From Pseudo-nitzschia pungens (Eukaryota > Bacillariophyta > Bacillariophyceae > Bacillariales > Bacillariaceae), in the NCBI GenBank assembly GCA_037355855.1, contig CM074765.1, forward strand, positions 1,984,001-2,048,000: DNA of 64,000 bases, in the 5' to 3' direction. Below the pieces are notes generated by a model, which was not told the origin of the DNA, ran no database searches, and worked only from the letters and a program-made list of their open reading frames with translations. Position numbers and translations under genes: made by a program. Shown in pieces: positions 39,019 to 63,886 of this stretch; position 1 is the stretch's first letter; the number at the start of each line of letters is the position of its first letter.

Positions 39019-39907
39019 TTAGAAAAGAGCCTCTCCGGTGACCCAGTTGTGATGGATCATACCACCGATCGCCAGCATGGCCAGGCGTCCGTTCTTCAAT
39101 TCCTTCAATTTCATGTCGTTCATCTCGTCTTCGGTCTTTCCGACAGCCAATCCCATGGGGTCGAATCCCAAGTTACCAGGTTCACGGTCAGGGTCCGAGA
39201 ACATGGTCTCCATGGTAACATTGCCCTTGTTGGTCCAGAATTCGAGAACTCCCATCCAGAAGACAATTTGGAGCATGGCCGAGGCTCCAACGATGCCAGG
39301 GGCCATGTTAGAGTCATCGACGTGTTCGTATCCGGGGATAGTCAAGTATTGCTGCATGACGAATCCAACGGTGGCAAGCATGGAGGAGCGTCCGTGCTTG
39401 ATCTCGGCTTCTCGGAGCCACTTCATGTCGAAGTTCTCGGAAAATCCAAGAGGGTCGAAACCGACATCACCGACGTATCCCTTGATCTTTTGGGGTCTGG
39501 TCAAGAAAGGAAGGGATTGTGACATCTCCGCGTTGAGGGCGGTAGATCTAGCGGCATTCTATTTACGTTAAATCGGTTACGTTGCGGGAATGTTGTGAAG
39601 AAGAGAAGGGCGACAAAACATGCATGGGGAAAAACGATAGAGTACAACAGAAACAGGATACAAACATCGGATTGGATAAGCGTGATTTCTCTCATGATTG
39701 AAACTTGTTGCATCGATATCCGATTTCATCATTGCGCACGGTTCGAATTGCGTTCGTCCCATCACTTCCGCGGACAACGCCTGGATCGGTACATGCGAAT
39801 CGAATCCTTTTCTGATATCCTGCAATTGAACATCATGGGCAACCTACCTTCGTGACGAAAGCAGAAGAGGTGCCCAAAAGGGCAGCAAGGACGGCGAAGG
39901 ACTTCAT
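39019..39907 (-). CDS. Fucoxanthin chlorophyll a/c light-harvesting protein (Lhcr-like)
   Basis: Thylakoid antenna protein binding chlorophyll a/c and fucoxanthin. Two exons, 39907-39848 and 39558-39019, with a GTAGGT...TAG phase-0 intron placed right after the presequence; 199 residues. Residues 1-17 are a signal peptide ending in the plastid-import motif SSAFV, then NAARSTALNAEMSQSLPFL as in other light-harvesting precursors. Helix 1 carries EIKHGRSSMLA (about 72-82), helix 3 ELKNGRLAML (about 173-182), the paired Glu-Arg chlorophyll ligands. The motif GDVGFDPLGFS...MKWLREAEIKHGR resembles the red-algal-like Lhcr (photosystem I-type) group more than the main Lhcf proteins; that sub-assignment is tentative. 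Shares an upstream region with the divergent purA gene. Confidence 0.93.
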
Positions 39908-40681
39908 GGTGAATGTAGTTTGCAGTGGATTGTAAAGACTAGAGCTGGTCGTGGTAGATACAACTCGGTTGTTGCGATGAACAGCAGTACAAGAGTCCTC
40001 AAGGATGTTGGTGTCTTGGAAGTACTACATGGAGTTCTTTAGTCTCGGCGTAGAAATTCTACATGACGTAATGCAATAGCCAACTACAAGGCATCTTGAA
40101 GTCCCGAGCTTCCAGGATCGCGAGCGAGACATTCATGTTGTTGAACGAGAACAGACGATCGTGAGACTCCTAATAAGATATGCTTCGTACGTACTACGTG
40201 TACTTTATTTTGCGAACATACGTACTCTAACTTGTTTCGGATCACTGAGTTCCTGAAACATCCATTCCCCCCAAAACCGACAAGTAATTTGGAGGACTGA
40301 GGGAATCGGGAACGCTCCTTTTTTCATAATTCCATGTTCTTAATAATTACCTATGATTTCTCGCGACCCCGTATGAATTTCGCACGTAAGAACAAAATAA
40401 TCTCATACTAAGACCTTACCGGTATTTGACATCTAGCGCGAAAAAACGGGTCGTTTGCCCTCCACCGAGACCGTGGCGACCACACAAGGATCCGCGTGAG
40501 TTTCTCCATCACATCTCAATTCATCCGTAGTTTTTCAGCACTGTCGTCGCGTCAAATTGCAAAGCAAAGCAAGGCCCACTATCAAACTGTTGGAAAGAGA
40601 CAAAGAACAACAAGGAGAGGGAAGCTTCAATTTCACACTCGATTCGAAATATAAAAAATCTGACAATTCACTAGATCGAAG
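39908..40681. promoter_or_regulatory. Divergent promoter region between light-harvesting gene and purA
   Basis: 774 bases between two start codons facing away from each other, so promoters of both genes must lie here or share it. TACGTACTACGTGTAC at about 40187-40202 is a near-palindromic element. No TATA box is clear and no open frame is convincing. Confidence 0.5.
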
Positions 40682-42882
<2,201 letters not shown>

Positions 42883-43813
42883 AAAAATTTAATGAATTAT
42901 GTTGTGTTTATCACGAAGAAATATACTCTTAGCCCTGCACTAGAATATGCATCGACTGCTGTCAAAAGTGTTGTAATTCTGCTTTCTGTTTGATTTTGGA
43001 CTCGCCCTCACTAGAGAAAAAAACTTCTGCCAATACGTACGAGTACGTACTCGTAGTCATTGTGACGGTATCGTACGAATAGTAACTTATTTCGTACTTT
43101 TTTAGAGCCAAGTGTCTGCAAACAACGATTTTTGAGATTGAACCAAACGTGCATCAGTCTTTCAATCGTGTTTGCGGAATTCCGATTTTCCGGACAGCCG
43201 TTTACCACAAGACTTACCGGTAAGACTGTAATTACGCGCAAAAGGAAGCCGTAACATTACCACGTATCCAACTTTTTCAGGAATGCATCTGTTCGGAGAG
43301 TTTCTGCATTTGACCAACTCCCAACCATCAAATCTTATCAAAGAAACCTGCTTTTCGATTGTCGAAACTACATACACGTCCATGAACTTGTCAGTTAGGG
43401 TGTGTAATTGGTCCAACCAGAACTGTTGCTAGACGAGAATAGATTTTCTTTTTGGTTGCAGTAAGGTGCAACCAGAATCGTCAAGAGTCACTTTCGGTTT
43501 TCATGTTGAGATCTCAATTTTTGACGCCACAACCAAAATACCGCACTTTGATAGTATATGTGTGTTGGAGTGATACGGGATTGCCACTTATTGTGATACT
43601 TTAAAACGAATAAAGGTGTCTGTTTTGTTCTACTCATATCCATCAACGGGGCATATTTGGCGAATGAAGTGTCACGCATCCTTGCATTTTGCTGTTCATC
43701 ATCATGAATCGTATTCTTTTGCTAATTGTATTCCATTGCCATGTGGCACTAAGACACCCTCCCAAAATACGGTCTATGTTTGGTTCTTTTTTACTATTAT
43801 AACAGCGTTACGC
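42883..43813. other. Convergent spacer between purA and hemE
   Basis: About 930 bases at two converging 3' ends. AT-rich, with GTACGTACTCGTAG-type palindromic motifs near 43035-43060. Short open frames on the minus strand (43011-43679) do not look like proteins. No RNA gene seen. Confidence 0.5.
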
Positions 43814-45247
43814 TTACTCTTCGTGACGGAAGTTTCGGACCGTTTCGATGAAGCAGGCAGCGTTCTCCTCGGGCGTGCAGGCTTCGATTCCGTGTCCGAG
43901 GTTCATCACGTGTCCGGTGGGGCCGGCCTTCTTCAGGATTTCGTGTGTGCGTTCTCTGATTGTGTCGTGGTTGGAAAGGAGGATTCCGGGGTCGAGGTTG
44001 CCCTGTACGCCACCGGGTCCGGAAAGACCGGCAATTTCTCGTCCCTTGGCGATGCGTTCGCGTCCCTCGGCCATGTCAACGGTCCAGTCGAGGGAAACAA
44101 CATCGACACCGGTTCCGGCCATGCGCTCGATCAGAGCTCCGGAGTGCTTGATGTAAACGACGGTGGGGATTTCGGGGTGGTGCTTCTTGATCTTGTCCAG
44201 GATTTGTTTTTGGTATGGCGCGGCGAATTCTTCGTAGTCACGTGCCGACAAGTGCCCGGCCCAGGAATCGAAGATCTGAATCAATTGGGCACCGTTTTCG
44301 ATTTGGAAGAGGGCGTAATCTCCGATGCTATCCGCCAGGTTCTGAAGGATTGTGTGGAGCAATTTGGGCTCGTTGAAGGCCATCTTTTTGATTTCGAGGT
44401 ATTCCTTGGAAGTCTTGCCCTCGACCATGTAGGTCGCAAGTGTGTAGGGACATCCGACGAATCCGAGGACGGCGGTTTCGGGGCCGACCTCCTTGCGGAG
44501 AATCTGAAGAGTTTCTGCGACGAAAGGGGCAGCGGTAGAAGGATCGATGGGATGCATCTACGGGAAAATGAATCGTGGCAAGTAATGAATTTTGGTTACA
44601 ATTTTCGTTTTCGAGACGACGATGAAAATACAATCAGGACGACAAAAAAAAGTGGGTTAGTGCAATGTTTCTGCTGCGAAATTTCGTCACGCAGTATTCG
44701 GGTGTCGCATCCATCCAACTTCGATGAGTTCCGTGCAAAATCCATTCGACGAACGCAACAAAACTCTAGGAGCACGCACCCTCTTGACATCGTCCCAGTT
44801 CTTGATGGGGTCCATGATGGGTCCGAGCTTCTCGTCAATGGTGAATTCGCATCCGACTCCGGGAAGAGGGGTCAGAATGTCGGAGAACAGGATGCATCCA
44901 TCCGTCTTGTAGTTTCTCCATGGTTGCAAGGAAACCTCAACGGCGACCTCGGGGATTTCACTGCGCTGGCGGAATGTGGGGTACTTCTTGCAGAGGTCAC
45001 GGTATTCCTGGATGTGTCGCCCGGCCTGTCGCATCATCCAAACGGGAGTGCGCTCGACCTTTTCTCCCTTCGCGGCACGGATCAAAAGGGGATCCTTCGT
45101 CTTGTCGCTGCTGGCATCCTTGGTGCTGACGGCCTCGTCGACGGCGCTCTTGACGACGGTTCGTCGGGCGGCGGGAGAAGAGTTTGGGGAGAAGGCTTCG
45201 ACGCTGCCGAGCGCCAGGGATAGGATAATTGCCGATGAGAACTTCAT
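43814..45247 (-). CDS. hemE: Uroporphyrinogen decarboxylase, plastid-targeted
   Basis: Removes four carboxyl groups from uroporphyrinogen III to give coproporphyrinogen III, on the route to haem and chlorophyll. Two exons, 45247-44780 and 44557-43814, with a GTGCGT...TAG intron between DDVKR and MHPIDPS; 403 residues. The two family signatures are present: [11 protein letters not shown] (about 67-77) and [16 protein letters not shown]. The conserved catalytic Asp lies in ILFSDIL and the substrate Tyr/His residues in VYIKHSG and [10 protein letters not shown]. Residues 1-19 form a signal peptide ending VEAFS, an ASAF-like motif, so the enzyme enters the plastid. An upstream in-frame Met exists, but starting at 45247 places the signal peptide at the N-terminus. 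Confidence 0.95.
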
Positions 45248-45892
45248 GGTGGATTTTTTTTTATTCTTTGTTTCCGTTTCGGTTGCAGACGGTTGTCTAG
45301 ATTCGCTGCCTCCTTGGTTGTAGAGATAAAACTGCAACCATTGCATCGATTCCTCTTTCGGAAGACACACCGAACGCGGGCAACGAAACGAAAGAGAACG
45401 CAAAATCTCAAACAAAATCAAGACACGACGTGACGATGGGGGGTTTGTTCAACATGAGGATCCACGTGGATACTGGATACCGATTTATGGGACTCGACTC
45501 ACTCGTGGGACTCACTCCACCCAAATTGACCGGATCGACTCTATCATCGAAAAGATCACACCATCATACCTATCATTATGAATACCAAACTACCTTTACC
45601 TGATAGAATCGGTAGATCACCAAGTTGATGCCGCAAGTGACCAATGAACGCGACGCGACTTTCATTTTTTTTTTGCAATCCTTGCTGCGCTTCGAACTTC
45701 GACCGGCGACCGGAAACCATCCGACAACCGACAATTTCGCAATGAACATTGTGCTGGGCACGAACCCGCGGATAACAAACAAGGTCTAGGAATAGTCACT
45801 TACTTTACACATTACCCGAGATAGAAAGAGAATCCCTTACAGATCGAGAGAAGCAGAACTAGGAATCGAAGCATCGGGAGTGCCTAGAGATA
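45248..45892. promoter_or_regulatory. Divergent promoter region between hemE and THOC5-like gene
   Basis: 645 bases between two diverging start codons. It must hold both promoters. No clear TATA box; no other gene seen. Confidence 0.45.
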
Positions 45893-48015
45893 ATGGTTTT
45901 TCCCCCGAAAAAGAAACGGCGCGTTGTCGCGACGAGCGACGACATCGCCGATGCAACTTCGGGTGATGGGAGTTCCATGGACGTTGATGGCGCAGGGATC
46001 GGCCAAGGAAACAGCAACGTCGGAAACCGATTCATCCAGTGTCGCACGGAGCATCGCTTGCAAGGATGTGCTGACAAAGGAGCTGATCGAGGAGCTCGAC
46101 CGTTTGGAATCCTCCGAGAATGGATCGTCGGAGGCATCGAGTGCCCACACCAATGTTTCCATTGCTCTCCTGAAGCTCAAGTCGTTGCAACGCGGTCTTC
46201 TGAACAAGGTGCGCGAGACCCAGGAAACGCTCCGAAAACAGGCTCTCGTCCGCAACCAGCAGGAATTGCAACTGGAAAATCTGCGGTACCAGCAGACAAT
46301 CCACGCACGAGCTCAGAAACGATCCGATTCTGCCTCCGAGAAAGCTTCGACCGAGATTGCCAAGCTGGTCCGCCACCACACAAAAGGAGTCGCAGCAAGC
46401 AGCGACAATGCAACCAACGACATTGGGAACAACAACAACAACAACAACACTACTCCGCAGCTCGTGCTAAACGATTTCTTGGGTGACAACTGGCAGGATC
46501 CCTCCCGGAGGTCGGCGATCGTTTCCAGGCTTAATCAAGAGGTAGCCACCCGAAAAGAGCTCGAAGAACAACGGGACAAGCTGGGGGAGGATCGAAAATC
46601 GAAGCAGGACGCGTTGAACTCCCGCCAAAAGATTCTCAAGGATTTGCCCGCCAAGGTGGCCGAGATCGAACGAGCCAGCCTCCCGCTGCAGAAGTTTTTC
46701 CAAAAGCTGGGCGGCACCGTGCCTCACGGCAACGGCAAGGGCTCACCGTTGGTAAAGGTCGCGCCGAAGCTGGGAACGACAAAGCGCCGCAACCGACTGG
46801 ACCTGGCCAAAACCCTGCCCAAGGCATTGTACACGCTGTTTCACCAGTTGCAATCGTGTTTGGACGTCCTAGAGACGACGAACGCCACGACCAACGATAG
46901 CAGCACGCCCCGGGAGGCATTGCCAACCATTGACATCGAAAGCAACAAATCAAACTCAATTGCTGCGTCCCATGCCAAGACCGATCGGTCTTTGGGAACC
47001 ATTGTAGTGTTGAAAATCCCCATCCCCACCGTATCCGCAGGAGGGGAGCTCGGCTACAAATACAAAAAACAGGCCACCGTTTCCTTCGAATACGACGCAA
47101 CCGCGGACCTCGTGCTGGCGAGTTGTGGGAACTGACTACGACATGGGGCAAGTCGTTATCGACGAACTCTTTCCGGGAGACGGGGGCGAATACCTGGTGT
47201 CGGTCGCGAAAACCGCTTCCCGGAGCAACCAGAGCGGTGGTGGCCGTGCCTACCAGTGGTGCAACTATCTGGCGGGCCTTCGCGTGGCTCCGGCGGAGCA
47301 GAGCGCCGCCAAGATGCACCTGTCGGCGAGAGTCATTGTCGGGGCCCTGGTGCGACGGGTCCGGGCGACCGCGACCCTGTCGTGGATCTTGCACAGTCTT
47401 TCTCAGAAGCCGCAGACGCTGCGGGACTTTCCCGTGCACGCCGCCCTCCGACAAACAAGCGACGAGAACGACGACCGGGAAACAACCGTCAAGCTCTCGA
47501 GCTGGACGGCCCTCGAGAACACACAGTCCCTCTCCCACCACGATAACAAGAATAGCAACAACGACAGCAACAGCAACAACAACACCGAAAGCAGGACCGC
47601 GCGACGGCACCTTCGCGTCTATAGTGCGGTGCTTCAGAGGGCGAGCATCGCCGGTACAAACTCGTCCTCCAAGAAAACAGGGACGGCAGCGCCAGCAGCA
47701 ACAACAACGCTGACGGCGCAAGTGACCATCAACGCAGCCCGATATCCGTCCGTCATTCCCCGGTGGAAGATTGCGATGTCGTCGTCGTCGGCGGCGTCGT
47801 CGTCGTCCCGGGGTTCGCCCTCCCTGGCCGACGAGCCCTCCCTCGAAACCCTGCGGGATCCGGAACGATTGCCGCTGTTTAACGAGGACCTGGCTCGGTT
47901 GGAAAAAGACGTCAATCGGAACGTCGATCGGTTGGTCGTGTCGTCGGATCAGAGCACGTACGATTGGATCCTGGGACAACAGCTGGTCGAGATTGCCAGG
48001 GGTTGGGGAGACTGA
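45893..48015 (+). CDS. THOC5: THOC5-like TREX/THO complex subunit (two apparent frameshifts)
   Basis: Subunit of the nuclear THO complex linking transcription to mRNA export. The locus reads as three overlapping frames; removing one G from GGG at 45995-45997 and one from GGG at 47127-47129 gives a single 706-residue protein. The start ATG opens MVFPPKKKRRV, a classic nuclear localisation signal. The N-terminal half is helical with ALLKLKSLQRGLLNKVRETQ and the family-like LQLENLRYQQTIH (about residues 115-130), then a coiled coil (VATRKELEEQRDKLGEDR). The C-terminal half contains WILHSLSQKPQTLRDFPVH and ends YDWILGQQLVEIARGWGD. Poly-Asn/Ser runs interrupt both halves. Whether the shifts are assembly errors or mutations cannot be decided here. 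Confidence 0.68.
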
Positions 48016-49451
48016 CGTCACTACACTGCACTGCACTGCACTGCACCTACACTACACCCACACCTATACCGTTCCGTGGGGGAGTGAGTGAGCGAACGAC
48101 CGAGCGAGTTCTAGAGATTTTTTATTTTATAGTTTGGTGCTCTGCATTGCATTGCATGGCATCGCATCGCATCGGAATAAGCACGACCGACTCACTGTGC
48201 GTTGGTCCGCCCGCTCTACCGAAATACTCGGATCTAGGATTGATTCGTTCCACGGAAACGACTCTCGGTGCGATTTTGCAAGCAACACCCGGCAGAATGA
48301 ATGAATGAATGAATGAATGATTCTGATGTTGTTCGAAATGAGCATCATAATAATGTACTTCGTATTATATAATCTAAGTTTTCATTGGTGCCAATTTTCA
48401 AGTGTGCGCAATCCCGAAGGCCCTGATAGTATACTCGTACTGTAATACACTTGAATTTTAAAAAAAACATGATGCTTTCGATGTTTCTGCTTGTGGTCCT
48501 TCAATCAATCAATCCAGGATGATGATTCATTCATTCATTCATTCCTAGTGTGGAATGAATGATTTTTTAAGAATCGTCAACAATCAATTTTCAGTCTAAA
48601 CCGATCTCGTGAAGTAACGGTTTCATTCTTGGAACCAGTAAGATTATCATCAGGTTACTCAAAATACTGAAATAATGGTAACCAACCTTACTGTACTCTG
48701 TACTGGATTGAAAGTGTTCGTGTGGTCCCGGATGCAATAATGAAAGATGGAAACCTTAATCTGAAATCGTACGGTACCGTCAACCGTTAGTAGAGACGCG
48801 GGAAAATCAGCCCCGAAAGAAACACTTCCGGGAGATTGATTCGAGATGATTTTGATTGATTGATTGATTCATTCATTCTACTAGAAAATTCCTATCAGCT
48901 GTCCCCCGGTTCTACATCCCCAACTACTCATCTCTACGGAAGCCGGGGGACAGCTGATAGGAATTCCGTACCGGTAGTACAAAGTAGATTTCATGGAAGT
49001 AGAGAAGTTAGGAATGAGGACTTGCGATGACAGTGTGCCTGAACTAAACGTACCTTGTACAAAGTACGACTTAGGCTTGTCGTACAACTGTGTAATGCAA
49101 CATTATGAAACCGTTAAAAACATCTTAAAAAAAATTACTAGCGGGTAAATTTATCGATCCACACCGGACACAAAAAGATTCCACACGACGGAACCAATTA
49201 TTATGGGGGACAACCTCAATGACTGCACTATTATTACATCATAATATTTCCATTCACCAGCTACATCAGGAAAACGAGATTCATACATCATCAACAGTTC
49301 CAGCACCGTATTATTCTTCGGCGGAATCGAATCAATCCCTTCGTATCCGGAACAAAGACGTACGAGCAGACGCTGCTGCAGGTTAAGAAGAAGAAGAAGA
49401 AACACAGGATCAGAAACATCATCCGAACCCGAATCATCGACAACAACAAAC
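48016..49451. other. Intergenic region with simple repeats and one strong hairpin
   Basis: 1.4 kb between the THOC5-like stop and the BEACH start, both genes on the plus strand. Contains CACTGCACTG repeats (48020-48050), (GAAT)n at 48295-48320 and 48520-48545, GATT repeats at 48852-48870 and the 23-bp stem-loop at 48887-48965. No convincing gene. Confidence 0.5.
48887..48965. repeat. Perfect 23-bp inverted repeat (stem-loop)
   Basis: AATTCCTATCAGCTGTCCCCCGG (48887-48909) and its exact complement (48943-48965) flank a 33-base loop. It could be a tiny MITE, a structured RNA or a 3'-end element. It lies about 870 bases after the THOC5-like stop and 490 before the BEACH gene start. Confidence 0.85.
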
Positions 49452-60428
<10,977 letters not shown>

Positions 60429-60635
60429 CCATATTGCACTCCTGAGTATTTGATCGCACGACCTCCTATTATCTAATTGTCGCAAACATATTAATAATAG
60501 AAATAGAGTAATACAATAGATAGAAGCGCATTCTCAAAATGTTATTCGTTTCTGCTTTGTGCTCAAGCAGAAGATATAAAACGGCTACTTGTAATGAATC
60601 GATGGATGATACACAAGTAGATCGCAACTGTTTGA
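60429..60635. other. Short convergent spacer
   Basis: 207 bases between the BEACH stop and the end of the minus-strand cytochrome b5 reductase gene; both 3' ends fall here. AATAGAAATAGAGTAATACAATAG near 60494 is AT-rich. Nothing else seen. Confidence 0.5.
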
Positions 60636-61795
60636 TTAAAAGGCAAACCAATCCTTCTTTGTAAATCCCAAAGCTTCCAGGTTGGGGTAGCACGCAAATT
60701 TCAGCATAGGAGGAGGCCCACATAAGAGTACCTGGGTGTTTTTCGAAGAGCTATTGAACAAGCAATGGTTTTCGATCATTTCTTTGCTGATAAATCCTTC
60801 GGAATATTTCCATGACCCGTCGGTAGGTGGTCGATCGACGGTATAGTGTAGTTTGAATCGATCAGGGAAATCTGTTGCCAATGCTTCAAGCTCCTTTCGT
60901 ACCAAGATATCGTCCTCGGCTGTTTTTCACCGAGAAATTTTGCGAGTTTCGAAGGGAACACGAATAATTACGAATTATTTCATATTATTATTTTATTTGT
61001 CAAAAAATGCGGAAAGATATGTGAGAGACGAAAAAGGAGAGAAACAGAGCAAAAAATGATTCCGGCCAATGATCCAATCAACAGGAACTCCTTTTTCGAC
61101 GGCGCTTATACTTTGATCATCAATGAAAAGCTGGTCGTCAAAAGAAACTCACTTTGATTGGCATAAAGCAAGTTGACCTTGACATTGTCGTTGGATCGGC
61201 GAAACATAAAATTTGCAACTTGCAACATCGGAGTAATCCCCGTACCGCCTGCAATCATGATGAATTGATCGCATTGTTTAGTCACCTTGGGTTTACCAAT
61301 GGGTTTCATCCAGTAATTTCCACCATTGCCAAGGTATTCCATGTGTCCCTTAGGGCCCTTGATGTCGACGGTGTCTCCAATTTTCAGAGAATCCAAGTGC
61401 TGGCTCATTTTACCCCCATCCGGGAACTTCGGGTGAACGCCAGCCTTGTACACCTTTATAACCAGTGCAACCTCTCCGAGAGTCGTGTTGTCGCTTACGG
61501 GAGTATACGAACGCATGACCTGCACCTTTTTCCCGGTTTCCTTGTCGGTTTCAAAAAACCGGAGAGAAATATGCTGACCGGTTGGCAGACCTAGGACCGA
61601 ATCAGGGGTTGGGAGACCGAACACAAATTCCGCAGTGTCGTGTGACAACACTGTCTTGCGAATAAGGGGAAAGGGTTTGAATTCATCTAGGGGCAAGACT
61701 GTCTTCTTTTTGTTCATCGACAAAAAGATAAATCCCAAAACGAGGGCAACGACGGAGATGATTCCTGCAAGAAGTATGTTGTCTTCGGTAAGCAT
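60636..61795 (-). CDS. NADH-cytochrome b5 reductase, ER-anchored
   Basis: FAD enzyme passing electrons from NADH to cytochrome b5 for desaturases, elongation and sterol synthesis. Two exons, 61795-61153 and 60919-60636, with a GTGAGT...CAG intron restoring YANQTEDDILVRKEL; 308 residues, normal length. One N-terminal transmembrane anchor (about residues 7-27) is followed by KKK, so the catalytic domain faces the cytosol. FAD-binding RSYTPVS (about 95-101) and GKMSQHLDSL; NAD-binding GGTGITPMLQV and CGPPPM; C-terminus DWFAF typical of the family. Functional link to the elongase at the window start is biochemical, not positional. Confidence 0.95.
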
Positions 61796-62473
61796 GGTGA
61801 ATGATGAAATCGAATTCCAATATATACAGCGCTTGTTACGGAGAACTATTTTTGGATGAATGGTGAAGCTGAAGTAAGAGTAAGGTTACCGTTACAACTT
61901 GTAAAGTAAGGAGGAGAAACGAGTACAGGTAAGGTCTTATCATCTGATGAATAGCATCCATCGTAATGCACATCGGTCCATCTAAGCAGGATGAAACCCA
62001 CAAAGTTCAGAAGTGATCACTAATTGGAATGCAAATTTCGAACACGTACTTCTTTGCCCGGCCTGCGTACATCGATGCGAGTCTTCGTGTCGTCCACGAT
62101 TTAAGATTTTTGATGACCCAGGTTTTTCGATAACCAGTAGGTCATCACCATCGCAGTCCAATGAGTCGATTAAGTCACTAATACAGAATCTATGACTGCA
62201 CGTACGAAGTATTGTAAAGTAACATACATACCGTACGTACTACGCACTTGTGGTGGTCTAGACATTTTTTATTGGGATTGATTCATTGACTCGACTTCCG
62301 ATTTCCGATGTTGACAGATCTCAAAATCTTTCTGCATGACGCATCTTGAATCTTGACCATGACATTCGATTTTGGAAGTTTAGTCAAAGAAAGCACCTGA
62401 AAAATTCCCGTCGGGTCGATCAAACTCTTACACTTTACATCGGAAAATATTTGAATACCCTTCATCATCCAGA
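61796..62473. promoter_or_regulatory. Divergent promoter region between cytochrome b5 reductase and AKR-like gene
   Basis: 678 bases between two diverging start codons. GTACGTACTACGCAC near 62232 is another TACGTA-type palindrome. No gene seen. Confidence 0.45.
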
Positions 62474-63886
62474 ATGCAAATAACGATGGTACGCAGCAAT
62501 GGTTTAGCCTTAGCGATTTGCTTGGCCTTGCTGATTGCCAACCAAGGTTGGGCGCTGTCTCTGAGCACCAAGAACCAAAACGGTATGGATCGACGAAGCG
62601 CGATTCAACAGGCCGGTATAAGCGCTGCCGCGTTTGGAACCACTACCGCTTCCGGTTTGCTGCTTCCGAATTCACCACAACTAGCTCGAGCGGCAGGAAC
62701 CGATACAATCAATCCGATTGCAACTCTTGCGGACGGATCAAAATTCCCACTGGCTTCCTTTGGCCTTCAGTGAGTATTTGCAGTTGATGTTGTCGCCATT
62801 GTTGTTGCTGCCGCAGTTGCAGTCGCTATTTCTCTGCAGGACAGAGATATTGATCGAACAGAACGCTCTACGATAGTTCACACATTGACCGTTTCTGTGC
62901 AACGTCAAGACCTACAAAGATAATACTCCTGTTGTCATAATTGTTTTCTTACTCTTGTGATCGCCACGTTCACGACGCACTCCAGAATTTACGATGACAA
63001 CACGGCTTACAAACTGACGCTTACCGCTCTAGAGTGTGGATACCGCAATTTCTTTGCCAGTGTCCTGGCCGGAAATCAAAAGGGATTCGCGAAAGCCATT
63101 AAAGATTCGAATGTTCCACGAGAAGACTTGTACATTTGTGGCTCGGTGGTCTCCAACCGAGTGAGTGGTTTTGAGAATGCGAAACAAGCGACTACGAAAG
63201 GTAGGCACATGCGAAGTGAATGAATCTTTATTACGAAACCTGTGCCGTCGTATCTTCTTGTCTGATTACTTTTAAACTTACAAGGTTGAAAGTCAACTTA
63301 TAAAACCTTTCTGATTCATGATAACATGATCTGTTGCAATTCTTTTTTTATTATACGAACTTTTGACCACGCCTTTTGTCGACAATACGCATTTTACAGG
63401 TTGGAAACGTAATATGGAAGCATTCGGTGTTGGTGGAATAGACTACTTGGATCAAATCATGCTTGATTATCCAGGGCCTGGTAAGCTTCCGATGTGCATC
63501 TTCTGTTGCATTTAAGAACATAAACTTGACCTCACCTATCTATCTCTCACATCCCACCTGTATCAGATTGCGAATCCATTCAAGGTCAATGGAGCGCTTT
63601 TGAGGAAATGTACGCTCAAAAGTTGACACGGAGCATATCGGTTTCTAACTTTTCGCCGAGGCAACTCGATTGTGTTTTGGAAAAAGCGACGGTCAAACCG
63701 GTAGTAAATCAGCTGCCCTACAGTGTAGCCTATCACCCTGGCAGTGCAATTGCCGAGAATAATAAGCGAGGTATTTTGGTTCAGGCGTGGGCCCCTCTTG
63801 GTGGGTCTCTTGGTGGACGTTTCGACAAAAACATCAAGAAGACTTGCGCCCAGATTGGCAAAAAATACAACAAGTCGTTCGCACAG
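62474..63886 (+). CDS. Aldo-keto-reductase-like protein, lumen-targeted, catalytic tetrad lost (3' end outside window)
   Basis: Four exons visible: 62474-62769, 62986-63200, 63400-63480, 63567-63886, all with GT-AG junctions; the gene continues beyond the window and the next acceptor is uncertain. Residues 1-28 are a signal peptide; residues 39-74 carry a twin-arginine signal (DRRSAIQQAG, hydrophobic AAAFGTTTASGLLLP, then LARA|AG), so import through the Tat route into the thylakoid lumen is likely. The barrel is recognisable by SISVSNFSPRQLD, KPVVNQLPYSV and GILVQAWAPLGG. Where AKRs have GYRHIDTAxxYGNE this reads GYRNFFASVLAGNQ (Asp to Phe, Tyr to Ala), TTK is replaced by CGS, and the LIH of the His loop by MLD. 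Oxidoreductase activity is unlikely; a pseudoenzyme role is inferred. Confidence 0.8.

Noticed and set aside
39007..39522. Plus-strand frame opposite the light-harvesting gene
   Set aside because: Antisense of highly biased light-harvesting codons; no domain of its own.
43616..45223. Plus-strand 535-codon frame across hemE
   Set aside because: Antisense of both hemE exons and read straight through the intron; composition is that of a shadow frame.
46636..48036. Minus-strand 466-codon frame opposite the THOC5-like gene
   Set aside because: Arg/Cys-rich shadow of Asn/Ser-rich coding sequence with no domain; the plus strand has family motifs.
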